A DNA stretch of 64,000 nt, from the NCBI GenBank assembly GCA_022494885.1, contig JAGVSM010001184.1:1-64000 (forward strand), in the 5' to 3' direction. Source of the DNA: Micrasema longulum (taxonomy: Eukaryota; Arthropoda; Insecta; Trichoptera; Brachycentridae). A program made the translations under genes and the position numbers. Numbering within the stretch: position 1 is the first letter of the stretch; the number at the start of each line of letters is the position of its first letter. Below, piece after piece: positions 32,908-45,189 of the stretch. The notes under the pieces were generated by a model. The model was not told the origin of the DNA. It saw only the letters and a list, made by a program, of their open reading frames with translations, and ran no database searches.

Positions 32908-33022
32908 CTAAAAACTACACTCATACATTCAGCCCTGAAGATGGACACTGCAATGTGCTCCGAAACGTCGGCAATACAAAGCCCACAAACACGGCATAAT
33001 AACCCAGAAAAACACTATCTGT
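32908..33022 (+). repeat. Right arm of the PLE inverted repeat
   Basis: It begins 53 bases after the TAA of the reading frame and is identical to the left arm in inverse. The plus-strand core is at 32,935-32,969. The arm ends exactly at the 13-bp target duplication. Confidence 0.95.
32935..32969 (+). ncRNA. Hammerhead-ribozyme-like core in PLE terminus
   Basis: CTGAAGA (32,935-32,941) fits the invariant CUGANGA box and GAAAC (32,962-32,966) the GAAA box. The 20 bases between them can pair as GGACAC with GTG-C-TCC (one bulge) around TGCAAT, as stem II requires. PLEs are known to encode hammerhead motifs. I could not settle stems I and III from local sequence, so cleavage is unproven; a dimeric or trans arrangement is possible. 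Confidence 0.6.
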
Positions 33023-33039
33023 AAAAATAAAACTTTTTT

Positions 33040-33345
33040 TTATTTTTTATCATTTATATCCATTTTGATTCATTTATTTTATATGATTAAAAAATGTTAC
33101 ATTACTCTTAAACGAATCAATGTAGTAAATGAAACGTTGTAGGGTTCCTAGAGCTTACATTAATATTCGAATAATGAGCCTATTATATTCACAATGCCAT
33201 TTACGGTTAAGGCATTTTAATGTTTAGTGTTATTTTTTAAAGGAATAACCAGCTAAGCCTCTATTTTAAATTTTTGTCAGCGGGTAGGAAAGATAAGATA
33301 TGAAACAAGGTTACGAAAAATTCACCTCAACTCTTAGACCAATTA
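33040..33345. other. AT-rich DNA, nothing identified
   Basis: Flank of the PLE insertion with no recognisable feature. Confidence 0.5.
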
Positions 33346-33350
33346 AAAAA

Positions 33351-33420
33351 ACTGGCGGGAATCGAACCCGCGACGCCATTTTTTTTAGCTGTCCGTCTAA
33401 CCAATTGCGCCACGGCGCCT
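33351..33420 (-). repeat. tRNA-like sequence, probably SINE head or pseudogene
   Basis: The minus strand has an A box (TGGCGCAATTGGTTAGACGG) and a strong T arm (GCGGGTTCGATTCCCGC). The 5' GGCGCCG does not pair with the 3' CAGTTTT, and the anticodon arm has an A8 run and no proper stem. A functional tRNA is therefore unlikely. No second copy was recognised in the window. Confidence 0.55.
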
Positions 33421-33429
33421 GTATGAATA

Positions 33430-34980
33430 GATAAGTTAGTGATTATTAGAGAAAAAAATTCATTATTTATTTTTATAAGCTTTGTTATCATGTTGACGAT
33501 AACAATGCTAATATTTGATAACAATACAATTTCAATGGAGAAGGTAAACATAAGTTGTTATTACATTACGAAATATTTTAAAATACGGTTTTGAAATTAG
33601 AGTAATTATATGCCACTAATAGAGTCGCCCAAAGGGACAAAACTATTATATGATTATTAACCACGAAGTTAGCTACAGTTTACAGCAATACAACGGGCCG
33701 TACGTACTAGATCAAGAATTGCAAGCGCAAACCAAAAGCGCCCGTTACACGTTTGTCGTTAAACCGAAAACAAAACCAAAAAGTTTGAACGCTTTTATTC
33801 TATGCAATATAGCGAAAGGACTTCTCTTTACGTGGTAGCGAATGATTACTCTGAGGTTTTCAAAAATATTGTGTACGGCCGACCTTTTAATTGAATGGTT
33901 TACGCCGATAATTGACCTTAAACGATAAATATTTATTTTTATAACAACATCAAGAGTTTCACAATGGGCGTTTAAATAAATGAATTAATAATTTTTATTT
34001 CAGCACTAAGCCTTTGGGTGGAATGTTTACCCAGCCATAATTATTTTTACACAGATAAACATGATTAATTATACCACAACTGATATTATTGTTAATAAAT
34101 GTTGAATCTTATCTTAAGAAACTTATTGTCAGTGATAGGTGCAAATGTTTTTGTGAGAAATAGAGGCCGTCTCGATGGGAACCTGAAGTGTTAAGTACAC
34201 CAGACGAAAAGTGTTGCCCAAGTTCATTCAGTCGGAAATCCGAACTACCTTTCTGTCTATAGAAACTTCCCGGCACGACTTTCAAAATGTTGGGAATGTT
34301 AAAACGCCTCTAAATTATTTATTTAATTCTCCATTTCCTAACAAATATAATGTGCAGTTAATGATAATCTCTTTGTAATTATTTGTAGAACCGTTTCTAA
34401 TGGAAATCTCTTATCAAAACCATCTTTCGAATTGTATCAACGAAGTAATGCGTTAACATGAAAGAATTACACAGAAAATATCTGTAGATAAAGACCTTCG
34501 TAGCTGATTAAAGCATTTCACATGCACAATACTTCATTAAAATAATTATCAGAATATTAAGAGATTAAATATTTACATACCTACATAATGTACGCAAGTA
34601 GTAATTTTAAAAGTCAGAACAGAGTGCCTTAATACAATAATAATTGTCGTTAGTTATTCATATTCATTTTAAAAATACATTTTTTTTTTCTTTTTAATAA
34701 ATAATTACAATAAACATCATTTACCGAGAACCTTTACTAATTTATTTGAATTTTTGTCTAGCAGCTTTAACTAAAAAAATACAAGAATATAATTAAGATT
34801 TTTCATTACAAAAATAGAAAGTAAACGATTTAAAGAAGAGGTGATATAATTATTCACAGAACACCTCCATAAAATAAATAAATATGTACACAAAGCAGGT
34901 ATAAATAATTTTTCACTCCTGTAATATATACGAGTATAACACGAAATTATAAATGTATTTATTTTGCATGATATTTTTCT
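33430..34980. other. Unassigned DNA with single-copy patches
   Basis: 33,640-33,840 and 34,150-34,300 are less AT-rich and non-repetitive. A 62-codon plus-strand frame (33,650-33,838) has no known similarity. The remainder is AT-rich and featureless. Confidence 0.4.
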
Positions 34981-34985
34981 TTTTT

Positions 34986-35535
34986 CTTTTATTTATTTAT
35001 TTAAATCTTAAAGTAGGGCACACATATCATACATATTGTTATGTGTGTTCTAATAATAACATTGAAAATATATTTAATTTATAAATTGTTTATCACATAT
35101 GTCTTGACCATTATTTTAAATTTTGATATGTTTTTTTCTTCATAAATATTTTTTTCCATTTCGTAATACTTTTTAATTGCTTTAAATAAAATTGAATTTT
35201 GTGACTTTGCCTTTTTCCTAAATGGAAGTCTAATTTTGTTCTTTTCTCTAGTATTGTGATCGTGTTCATGCTGGTTCCGATCAATTTTTTTCCAAAATTC
35301 TGTTTTTTTATTAGAGTTTATAATTTTATGAACAAATATCATTGTATTGTAAAATATTCTTTGTTTATATGTTAATAATTTCATTTCATTTACCATCGAC
35401 TTTACCATCGACTTTACCCTCGTATATCTGTTTTTTTTCAAAATGATTCTAAAGGCTTTATTTTGTAATACAGTTAGTTTATCTATGTTTTTTAATATGA
35501 ACACCTCACTGTACATAACCTGTGTAGACATTCAA
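34986..35535 (-). pseudogene. LINE RT C-terminal fragment with 3' tail
   Basis: The open frame at 35,079-35,531 (150 codons) reads VLQNKAFRIILKKNRYTRVK, QRIFYNTMIFVHKIIN and DHNTREKNKIRLPF. This is the conserved C-terminal region of Jockey/CR1-type LINEs. The 3' end is an (AAAT)n tail at 34,990-35,005. An in-frame 12-bp duplication (about 35,395-35,418) repeats KSMV. Open only as a 5'-truncated fragment; the RT core is absent. Confidence 0.75.
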
Positions 35536-35539
35536 TTAA

Positions 35540-36355
35540 ATAATTTCATTCAATAATACATCTCAATAATGTATATACAAACACACACATAAATACATGC
35601 ATGCATAAATAGAAAAACAAATAATAGTAATAACATAAACAAAAAATATGAGTACTGTGCAGATATTAAGCCGAGAAACAAGCCACTATCGTGGGTCATT
35701 AGCCACTTCTTAATCTAATAATGTTATAAAGCGCTATCACATTTAATCTAAACAACTAACTTTAAAAAACGAATAGAAGAACTTTGTCTTATAAAATACT
35801 CGAATTGAATATTAGACGAAATTTGACATAATTCTTAAGCATTGTGGACTTTTGGACTATCTAAGACCTAAACATTGCAAAAAACATAATCGTCAAAAGC
35901 CGAATTCGATGTATCATTCCCAGGTAGACTAATTTGTGGAATTTTCTCATAAGTTTGTCCAACACGTGGTATGCTATTATTAATCACTCTTCAGGAAGAG
36001 CCCATTTGCATCAGGACCGAGGGGAGCAGAGAAGCGTTATCTCAAGAAAACAAACACACGGAAATAATAATGGATGCTGACCATTTGATAGTGGTCGGGT
36101 TAAATGCGAACTCAATTATCAGTCGAGTGCATCACACGAGGAAGTACGACATTACCCGCTTTCTACACATCAGATGCAATTAAATATTGCGGAGCGAAAA
36201 TGAACCAGCAAGATGAAGCTATAGAATAAAAGAAAATCGCCTAATTTACTCTTCAGCCAGGCGACACCGCGAAAGCAATGAAAATAGTAATTAATCCGCA
36301 AAGACTAAACAAATTTAAACATTAAAATAGTAAAAGGGACATAGTTATAAATGAT
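35540..36355. other. Unassigned DNA
   Basis: A slightly GC-richer single-copy patch lies at 35,940-36,200. No supportable gene or repeat. Confidence 0.4.
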
Positions 36356-36358
36356 CCT

Positions 36359-36591
36359 ATTGCGGGTGAAGTGAATCAACGTACAATATGGAAAAACTTT
36401 TATATTCAACGTTTTCACTTTATGAGATATTTGCCGAATTTAGTTAACTAAACTGATATGATATTTTTAATTTACACGGATGTTTATAAAAGATTTTTGG
36501 ATTTAACTAATTAAAGAAATGCAATACGAGCAATGAGTTTACTTCACCTTAAATAAGTTTATTAAAAATCATAGTTCACTTCACCTGCAAT
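36359..36591. mobile_element. MITE with ATTGCRGGTGAAGTGAA termini
   Basis: Left ATTGCGGGTGAAGTGAA and right complement ATTGCAGGTGAAGTGAA differ at one of 17 positions and enclose 233 bp of AT-rich sequence. Single ends of the same type lie at 21,881 and 22,130. Superfamily unassigned. Confidence 0.7.
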
Positions 36592-36599
36592 ATTTACCT

Positions 36600-37715
36600 G
36601 GTATATTTTAGAGATATTTATAATTTAAAATCTGTCAATTTTGTTTAAAAATTACTGATTTAGAATCTGTGAACACTGAAAAAAACCGCTGTTACACTGA
36701 GCTTTTTTTCCGGTGCTCCAAATTCTCGAATATCTTGAGAAATCTAAATGAAAAGATTTATTTTCTTAATTTGGTTATCATTTATAACTGACTGTATTTC
36801 ATGTTTTAAAGTTCACGAAGATACCTATAATAATCTTCTGGTGAATAGTAAAATGATAACTGTAAAGATTAAACATAAAGTAAGAAAATAACATAGCATC
36901 CATTTCACAGAAAAGCGGCAGTAAAGATAGCAGTAATTTGCACTTAATACGTGCAGCGGATAGTAAAAATTGCGAAACGAATCGTATCAAGGTGTACAAT
37001 TATCGATTCAATAACAATAAGCATAACGTCCGTCTAACTTGTAAAACTGGTCAATTCCGAACTTACCTTTTTTCAGGGGAGAGTAAAAACTGTTTTTACT
37101 TCACTAGCGAAGTTTTTTTTAAAACAATGTAACAGTGTACGGATATACAAGTTTAACAAACATGGAGTAACAGAAACAGAAAACGCAAAATATAACTTTT
37201 GGCCATTTGTGGATTTACGAGTTTTACAAGTCGAGGTGACGATAATGTATACAACACTGGCTCGGCGTAATGGTTCATAGATATCTGAAATACGCAAATT
37301 TGTATTGTGAATGGATGAGATATGTACATTACATACGTTGCATATAAAATATCAAGACAAACTTTCTACATAGATGCATATTATTCCTCCTGCATACAGA
37401 CTGTTTGATTACAGCGCATACCTGCGAAACGACAGGGTTTATTTTTGAATTACATCGAATGCAAACCGGCTTTTACTGTATGCAAAATGTTATCTTAAAT
37501 TGTACATATATTCATAAAAAAAAACGGTTAAATCCAATAATTTCAAGGTTATAAAACAAACTAGTAGGTACCTTCTTTGGTAAAATATATGTTGATTGGC
37601 ATTTAGTGAATCTTTTGATAACCTTTTTTGTTTGTTATGTTTACGAGTAGTGTTTTGCCGCATGTGTAAGCACTTTTTGCCGAAGTTGAAAATACAAAAT
37701 TTACACAAATTACAT
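36600..37715. other. AT-rich DNA, nothing identified
   Basis: Short frames on both strands near 36,800-37,300 are mutual shadows without recognisable similarity. Confidence 0.45.
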
Positions 37716-37718
37716 CTG

Positions 37719-37760
37719 CCTAAACGATAGACATTGCAATGCTTCCGATACGTCGGGCGC
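37719..37760 (+). repeat. Decayed copy of the 30.7-kb PLE ribozyme region
   Basis: GACATTGCAATG and TTCCGATACGTCGG parallel the intact PLE terminus (GACACTGCAATG, CTCCGAAACGTCGG), while the first box has decayed to CCTAAACGA. A solo, old relative of the intact element; a GC-rich GGCGCCGCGCCGCG run follows. Confidence 0.5.
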
Positions 37761-37910
37761 CGCGCCGCGTCGTCAAGTAGGTACTAACGACACCTGGCAC
37801 AAGCAAAATAAACTTCATAATCAGCATCTATGAAATTCAATACAGTAGAACATACCAACACAAGCAATAAGCATTAAAAAATAGAGTCGATCATTCATTT
37901 TTTTTTTAAT

Positions 37911-38012
37911 GCACTTTCCGCACCTGAGGTGCATAAAGAACTGCATTGGTACACCAACTACGGGGTATTTTGATATGTTTTTTGTTACCGGCTATGGGAC
38001 ATTCTAGTGCAA
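37911..38012 (-). repeat. tRNA-derived SINE 3' half, minus strand
   Basis: GCACTTTCCGCACCTGAGG, CTGCATTGGTACACCAACTA and TATGGGACATTCTAGTG match the inverse of the SINE body and end. The tRNA-like head is absent. Confidence 0.65.
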
Positions 38013-38019
38013 AAACACA

Positions 38020-40075
38020 TTTTTAAATAAATTTTAGTTTTAACGCACTACTCGTTTGTTTGTCTGTTTTGCCATTATCATAATATGATTTGAATGCATC
38101 ACAACTAGTATATTTGTAGTATTCACGGAGAAGGATACAAAGATTTGTTTTTAGTGGTTACCTCAAAAATACTGATTTTGAAGTTATAGCATTGAGCCCA
38201 CGATATAATAATATTATACTAGTACGTTATCAACAGTTTCTATCAAATGAAAAAAAAAAAAAACGTATTGTTATGATTTAAGCGAAGAAGCAAAGAGCAT
38301 TTTTGTTTATCAAACTTCCATAAAAAAATAAATAAAATAAAATACAGATTGGAAGTACAAAAACTGTAAACAAATCATAGTAAAATTAAGTTAATTATTT
38401 ACTGTAATTATCAATTCGACATTCTGTTTAATAAAACATGATTTGTTCCAATTTAAATCAATGGTAAAAGTTGAATGGGTTAAAATGTAAAACGGTAATG
38501 TCATATTTCCGTAGTACAAATCGACTACCGGAAACGCGAACAAAACAATACGTTTACCAAAAAACAACAATAAACAAAGCCCCTTTCTCGAACAAAGGGT
38601 CCATTCACAGTCGCAGAACAATGTCTTGAACAGTAGTGCAGTTTACGATCGATCGATCTAAGCATTTAACATACGAGCTCGGGTCTATCTGCATACCACA
38701 GCTAAACTGCTAATTTGTTGCGGGTTGGGAATATGTTGTCGGAAGTTGACAAAGTTCAGGAGATGCAGAGATGTGAAAGCAAATAAAGCTTCAAATATAT
38801 TCACCGCGAGCTAATATGGAATAAGATAAACAATTTGAATGATGCATGAGATGACTGTGCTAGGAACGGTCAGAGGTTAAATCTTGGATAAATCCGCGCT
38901 CTTTCAACAAGATAAGCTGTTGTCAAAACTGTCAGAAATGCTCGAAACAATATGCATTATAAAAATCATGCGCGCCTATGCAAACTGCTTTTATTATTTA
39001 ATTTATTTTTCCTGTACATGATTTATTTACAAATATTAATAAAAAAAACAAATAAAATTAATTATTTGAAAAGATCGACAGACAAAACCTGTGCGTGGTT
39101 TTTCCTTAGTGGTTTTAAATTGTTTCAAACTTTTGTTTATCCAAACTAATCCACAACACATTTATTTTATGAAAATCATTTTTTTTAAAAGGGAATGAAA
39201 AGTAAAAAATTATAAAATTTAAATCAGAATATATTTAAAATTTTCAAATCAAAGGAATCAATCGAGGTTACACGATCTAAATCATACTATTCTGTATACA
39301 AGATGCCGTGAAAGTTATACAAACTCTGTTGTGTTTAAATTAGACCTGAAACTATGACTTGCAAAAAAGAGAAGATAAAAATAAAACTCATTCAATGAAA
39401 AACTAGGCATAACCATTAATATACACATGTACACAAAAATGAAAATATCTATATATAGTCATCGTATAAAAAATAATATATATAGTCATCGTTGATTACA
39501 CCGCAAACCAAACGCATTTCGTTACAAAATAAAGGGATCAACAAAGCCATTATGTGACTCGAATGATGCACTGAAATAAATTAGACAATGAGCATTTCAT
39601 TGCACCCAGGTTTTAGATATTTAGTATAGAGATCAGAACAAAGTTGGTGAACCACCCGTGAAATGGTTACGCTCATGCGCATTTAAATTGACAATATCCG
39701 TTTACCAAAATTCTATTATTCGATAACACTCACAAGAAAAAAGATATAATGTATCACGTGCGAGCAAAATAACAACTAAAACTAAGTAAGTCATGATATT
39801 AGAGAAATTCATAAAAAAAATTATAGTAGAATAAAAAAAAAAGAACAGAAAATAAAGGACAAAATTAGCTAATTGACTTTGTATTGTAAAAAAAAAACGA
39901 TTTTCCATTTTGAAAAATAATAACATATAGTCCTTCATCATCGAAGTGGTTAGCAAGCTTCGCGCTGCTAAAAAGCTCAAATTTAATAATTCGTTTTAGA
40001 TAAAACATTATTGTGCAAAATCAGACCAGAATATTATATTGATTGATCTGGTGTTTATTTTGTAGAATTCCATAT
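38020..40075. other. AT-rich, mostly unassigned DNA
   Basis: 38,600-38,950 is a little less AT-rich and non-repetitive. At about 39,450-39,495 ATATATAGTCATCGT is repeated in tandem. No gene recognised. Confidence 0.45.
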
Positions 40076-40082
40076 TTAAACT

Positions 40083-40272
40083 TATAATATTATAAATCAA
40101 ACTCTTATTCGAGTCTACTAAACACTTTATTTTATTTTTACAAATATAAAAACATTCGTTTGAAAATGCCCTAACAAGGCGAAACAATTGTCACGGAAAT
40201 TTTGTTTTTATATTTGTAAAAATAAAATAAGGTGTTCAGTAGACTCAAATCAGTGTTTGATTTCTAATCTTA
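40083..40272. mobile_element. Inverted-repeat element with central CGAAACAATTGTC
   Basis: Arms 40,083-40,153 and 40,204-40,272 are about 85% identical in inverse (AACACTTTATTTTATTTTTA, GAGTCTACT). The 50-bp centre contains CCTAACAAGGCGAAACAATT, which has a GAAAC box and a weak CTGANGA-like box. It may be a PLE terminus in head-to-head array with a minimal stem II, or an ordinary MITE. Confidence 0.5.
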
Positions 40273-40474
40273 TAAGAATATTATATGTAAAATAAAACAC
40301 ATTTGCGAAAATACCACAGTATACATTACACTTCATCAGTAAGCCAAGAGAACGATAAAAATGACTAATGGTGCACAACGATGCATTGACATATTACACA
40401 ATATGCACGCGAGTCAAGATTCTTGATGGGAAAAAAACGATCGCCTCATATAGCGGCAGAATTTTTAATTAAAC

Positions 40475-40800
40475 AAATAACAATATTTTGAGTTTGTCCA
40501 AATTTTTGTAGACAAGGACTGGATTGGACTGGAGGGGAGACTGGACTGAAGATAGGACTGGAAAAATTTGGACAAATTCAAAATATTGTTGATAAATCCA
40601 CCTGGTCCATGAAGAAGTATAGAAATGGAAAAAAATACAAATTTTTTAGGCGTTGCCTAGTATGTAGGTAAAATAATTCAATTAGATGAATCTTACCCTC
40701 ATAAATAAAGGTTTCAGCTCTTTATAAGCCCTGTAGATGCATAGACTTCTATATTACCTTCTCTAAAATGTTCTTCATCTCTGTTGTAATATGTTAAACA
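40475..40800 (-). repeat. Member of the TGTCCAAATNTTTGTAGACA repeat family
   Basis: 40,478-40,513 (CAATATTTTGAGTTTGTCC) and 40,555-40,588 are inverted copies around GGACTGGATTGGACTGG-type sequence. 40,725-40,793 is the inverse of the GCAGCAGAGATGG...TTTACAGGGCTTA block in the 20.5- and 29.8-kb copies. A composite or rearranged member. Confidence 0.5.
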
Positions 40801-40839
40801 AATAACATTGGTCTTCTGTGCTTTTTCTGTAAGCGAACT

Positions 40840-43400
40840 GTGTAATTTCAGAAGGCGGGTGGATACTTTGGGCATGACTTCTCGTTGCCCTCCCTACGGA
40901 GTTCAATCACGCGAGTGACCCCAGTTCTTACAAGTTGCAACTTGCGAAATAAAAGTGTCGATGGAAATGAGCGCGGATGTAAGGCATCAATACCTGGGTA
41001 TACCTTACAGTATAACTTTACAGGTTCCCGCAGTACGCCATGGCACCTGTATTTTCTGATTGGATTTGACAATCGTGAAATCGCAAAATAATCACGTGCG
41101 GATGATTTACAGACTTCCTGCAGCATCCTCGCTTCGGATAAGCAGACTAACGAGAGGATGGATCGGTTTCAACGTGATTTATACCGGGTACTGGTGTAGC
41201 TACTCGATCTCCGTAAAGCAGTGAAAAGCATGTTGAATTTACGTGCATAAAACAAACCGTTAATTACGTGCATTTAATTTATGAGCAAAATTATTAACAG
41301 TACAATGGTTTTATAAATTCCTCGTAAGTAGGTTTGAGTGTTACTATCTTTCTTTAAGAAATCAAATAAATACGTTTGTTGAAAAATAAACATATCGCAT
41401 TATGTATAATATTTAAGAATTGATTCAAAAACGTTAGCCCAAATTTAAAAAATAATTATTGATTATATTAGAAACAATATTTTTATCAAAAAATTAATCT
41501 TTACTTAATTGATCATTATTGCAATCTCCATATCATGGGTGATATTTTAGTATTATTTTATATGCATTATTTTTCTTTTTACAATAAATGTATCAAATAA
41601 TACACTGTAACATAAACGAAAAAAAATTTGGCGTATACATTTACAAAAATGTCACTAAGGGATAATGAAAGAGTACGATAGATATAAAAAATATTAAATT
41701 ATAAATGTTTGTTTAAAAAAATGAACAAAATGAGTAGGTATATAAATACTCGTACATGCTGTACGTAAAAAAAGGTACATATTTAAATCGATTTTTTACG
41801 AACGATTTCAATTAAAAAAAATCTAAATAAATTCAAGCAATTGATCTCAATCATATTATTGTCTTTAAGGATACCTAAAACGGTTTTAAAGTTACGAATA
41901 ATGAGTGTTTTTGCGAGAGTCTTAATTTACAATGTGAATTTTGGCGCATAAACACATATTTTAGACGCTGTTGGCAATAAATTTATCTTAGCTACAAAAG
42001 TTTAGCTTAATCAATTTAAATCTAACGCCAATTTCAAGTAAATTCTTTATTTTCGTTTTTCGCGACGATTTTTTTCTTCTATAAAACATAGTTTTTGTTA
42101 ACAAAAACTTATCTTAAGATAATTTAATACTTCTTTGAGAGTTTTACACAATTACAGGGTTGATCTTAAACATTCAAATGGACGAATGAAATTGTATTTA
42201 GTAATTAAGCTTTTTTTGTTTTCGTTTTTTTGTTACACAATCAACATAAAAAAATAATTATATCAGTCAGGTAGGAGGAAGGATTGCCGGCTAAAAAAAA
42301 TATAATCCAAATAATAATACAAATGTTGAAAGTACATTATTATTTACATTCAATAGAACGTGGCGTGGGTCAGGGTCCCTATTATATATTTTATAGTAGT
42401 AGTAATGTTATCAACACATAACTGCGGTAAATTAAAACCACAAACAGGAAACGATAATAGATAATAAATATTAAACTTTTTTACATACTAAAAGTACTGC
42501 TCAAATACACAACAAATGACCTTCGTTCCTTTCAGATCCATGACGTTTGTTTAACGCATAATGGTTGTAAGGACACAATATGTTTACAATAATATTTTTA
42601 AATAATTGAGGTGCGTAAAACGAAGACGGAAATCTCCACAATTGATCTAAAATGAGTAAGATATGGGGATGGATAGAGAAATAAAAATACTATTGACAAT
42701 TGCAAAAATTTCGGAGCATAAATGACAGCATCCTGTACATTTTCGAGTCAATTTAGGTCTCCTTTACGTTACAGAACCAAAAGCAAAAAGACAATCAAAA
42801 CCGTTTATTAATTTAAAATGAGTCAATAATTTACCAATGAATTGCAAAAAAATGTATCTTTTGGTAACAATTGAAAAGTGATTTTTTAAAGTGACCTAAG
42901 TTAAAAAAGATCGTTTAGAGAAAAACAGTTATTTGTGTTTTTTCCGTTGTCATCAAATCAAGTGATTTTTTTATAGGACATTTCAAAATGATTTTAGACT
43001 TCAGTCATGCAATCAGAACACTTAAACACGCTTTGGAAATTTATCACCATAACATTATTATTAAAGTAAGGATTTTTGAGGGCATTTTGATGAAATGTGA
43101 AATTTTAAAACCCTATAGTAAAGGATTTAGTGACAGTGAACAGTGATTTTTTTTGCTGGTTATGTAGCTTTTGATTAAGATTACAATGGGATTCTTACTT
43201 TGAAATGAATAATTTTTTACTTAGGACTCTTTAAAAAATCACTCATTAGTTGTTAACTGAAAGAATAAATTATCCTTACTAAAAAAAAGTAGGTACTAAA
43301 GTAGATATTATAGCGTATTACTCAAAACGAAAAAAAATTCAGGATGCGGTCTTTTTTTAACGCGCCAGTATTTTATAGGATAATTATTAAGAGATATTAT
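40840..43400. other. Unassigned; single-copy patch then AT-rich DNA
   Basis: 40,850-41,230 has near-balanced composition and a 92-codon minus-strand frame (40,848-41,126) without recognisable similarity. The rest, 41,230-43,400, is uniformly AT-rich with no feature I can name. Confidence 0.4.
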
Positions 43401-43407
43401 CGAATCG

Positions 43408-43480
43408 GGTTGAGGTCCTGTGGCAAGTGTCGCGGACTCACAGATCAGAGGTCCAAGGCTTGAACCCCACTCAATTCCAA
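43408..43480 (+). repeat. tRNA-like SINE head
   Basis: GGTCCTGTGGCAAGTGTCGC followed by GACTCACAGATCAGAGG and a B-box-like GGCTTGAACCCC. The same type occurs on the minus strand at 50,067-50,110. The T arm is eroded, so this is not a working tRNA. Confidence 0.45.
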
Positions 43481-43489
43481 CTAGATTCT

Positions 43490-45185
43490 CATTTTCTTAA
43501 GGTGAGTTATTTAAAGTTACAGTTAGATAGTTAAAAATGCCCACCAAAATATAAAAATAATATTTGGGTCATAGGAACGGAACACACATGTTTTTTTATA
43601 CATACATATATAAAATAATAACACATGGACTGCAGATTTCGTTTAATTTAATGAATTCCATTTTTTTTATGGCTGAAAGGGGGCTTTTACATATACTTAC
43701 ACAGGTTATAAACGATTTACAAATATAAAAATATAATATGAATTTTTTTTAAATACTAGAAACTCAATTATTATTTAAAAATATTAAGAATAATTGGTTC
43801 TGATAATTTTTAGTTGAAACGAACACATCTATTTTTTGGTCAACTGTGTGTTTGCCCGCGAGAGAGTGAATTCTCTGGGAACAGAGAATTAATGAGTGGA
43901 TTTGACTTAGAGATATTAATGTATCTAAAATAAATATAATGATGCCTCATTGGTCAATTAGGCACATTGAAATAGATACATTTGACCAAATAAGAAACAT
44001 CAAAAATATTATTTGCAAATTTATAGAAAAAAATCATGTCAGAAATTAGAATAAATTCAATATACGTAAAAGAAGATTACAGTTTTTTTTTCTTGCGGTA
44101 AACGCAGTTTACAATTTATGAAGCGGAGAATGTTTGATTGCGCAGTGTGCTTTTAGCAATAAGTCCGCCAAAGTACTTATTCTTTGTACTTTGAATAAAT
44201 TGATAATAAAAGCATAAGTAGGTACGTAGATAGGCAGTTTAATCAATCGAGTTGTTTTTTTCAACATCAATAATTATCAAGTTACTACGAAATAATAATG
44301 TAAACAGCAATTCAATCAATAAACACGAAAGGTCTTTAAATTATAAGTCTCAGTAACCTCACGTCTAAGCCTGGCGTTTAACTAGTCTAGAAATAAGGGG
44401 TTTACCTGTAATAATTCTCGAGGCATCTAAAAAGTCCCAACACGTTCAATAAATTGAATCAGACGAACGGACACGGGTGTCTAGCATTCGATTACAAAGA
44501 AACGGTAAGAGATTTAGCGATGTTTGCCGTAGTTAACTCAAGTTTTCAATCCCAAAATTAATATCGCCCAGTTTTCGTGTAATAGACTACCCAATGAAGT
44601 AAAAACAAAAATAACATCCAAATCTCGAAGGATTTTTTTTTTCAGTTTTTCAACAGCATGAGTGACATATTAATGTACCTCGTATCGTAATTTTTATTGA
44701 ATTTTATAATGCACTAGCGGACCCGACAGACGTTGTCCTGCCCAAACTTTGGTTTGCCTGCTATTACCTTAGAAAAGACATTCATTCCGAATACCGATTA
44801 AAATATATGAAATGGATTTATAATAATTAATTGTATTTACAAAATCAATATGGATATTGTGGAGAAATGTTTTCATACATAAACGTAAAAAAGAAATTTA
44901 ATAAAAATACGTCCGTAGGAAAACGCGACGTGTTTGGCATTGTTTGTTACGACGTCAAGATTCGTGATTATGTTCGAAACAAAATTCAATGTCGAGGAAC
45001 AAATAAACATGAATCATGACGTATTAGGAGTGTGGCCGAAGGAATGAGACCGTTTATGCGGGAATTCAAAATGACAAATTTAAAACTATCTTTTGTGCTA
45101 CTAATAATAAGGATTTTTTTTTTTACTGGACAGTATTTTATAGACCTTTATTACTTTTAAAATGTATTAAAAAGTGATATTTCCT
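43490..45185. other. AT-rich DNA, one possible repeat end
   Basis: 44,712-44,745 (CACTAGCGGACCCGACAGAC and TTGTCCTGCCC) resembles a dispersed terminus I have seen in many insect genomes, but no second copy is present here. Nothing else identified. Confidence 0.35.
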
Positions 45186-45189
45186 TATT

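Larger units (their letters stand above)
30674..33022 (+). mobile_element. Intact-ORF Penelope-like element with perfect inverted termini
   Basis: A 2.35-kb PLE flanked by a perfect 13-bp duplication TAAAAATAAAACT (30,661-30,673 and 33,022-33,034; one base may belong to either). A 115-bp inverted repeat, identical in both arms, sits at 30,706-30,820 and 32,908-33,022. The left end adds 32 bp outside the arm (30,674-30,705). Perfect arms, perfect duplication and an uninterrupted reading frame point to a recent insertion. Inverted terminal copies and variable duplications are known features of Penelope elements. Confidence 0.92.

Noticed and set aside
30943..32999. Extra genes overlapping the PLE frame on both strands
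   Set aside because: Shadows of the RT-GIY-YIG frame or readings of the inverted repeat arms.
32908..33022. LTR-retrotransposon terminal repeats
   Set aside because: Arms are inverted, not direct, there is no gag, protease or integrase, and the RT is of Penelope type.
33351..33420. Functional tRNA gene on the minus strand
   Set aside because: The T arm is perfect, but the acceptor ends do not pair and the anticodon arm is disrupted by an A8 run.
40848..41126. 92-codon minus-strand gene
   Set aside because: Frame is open on both strands and the translation has no recognisable motif.
44712..44745. Terminus of a named transposon family
   Set aside because: The resemblance is from memory only and no partner end or second copy is in the window.
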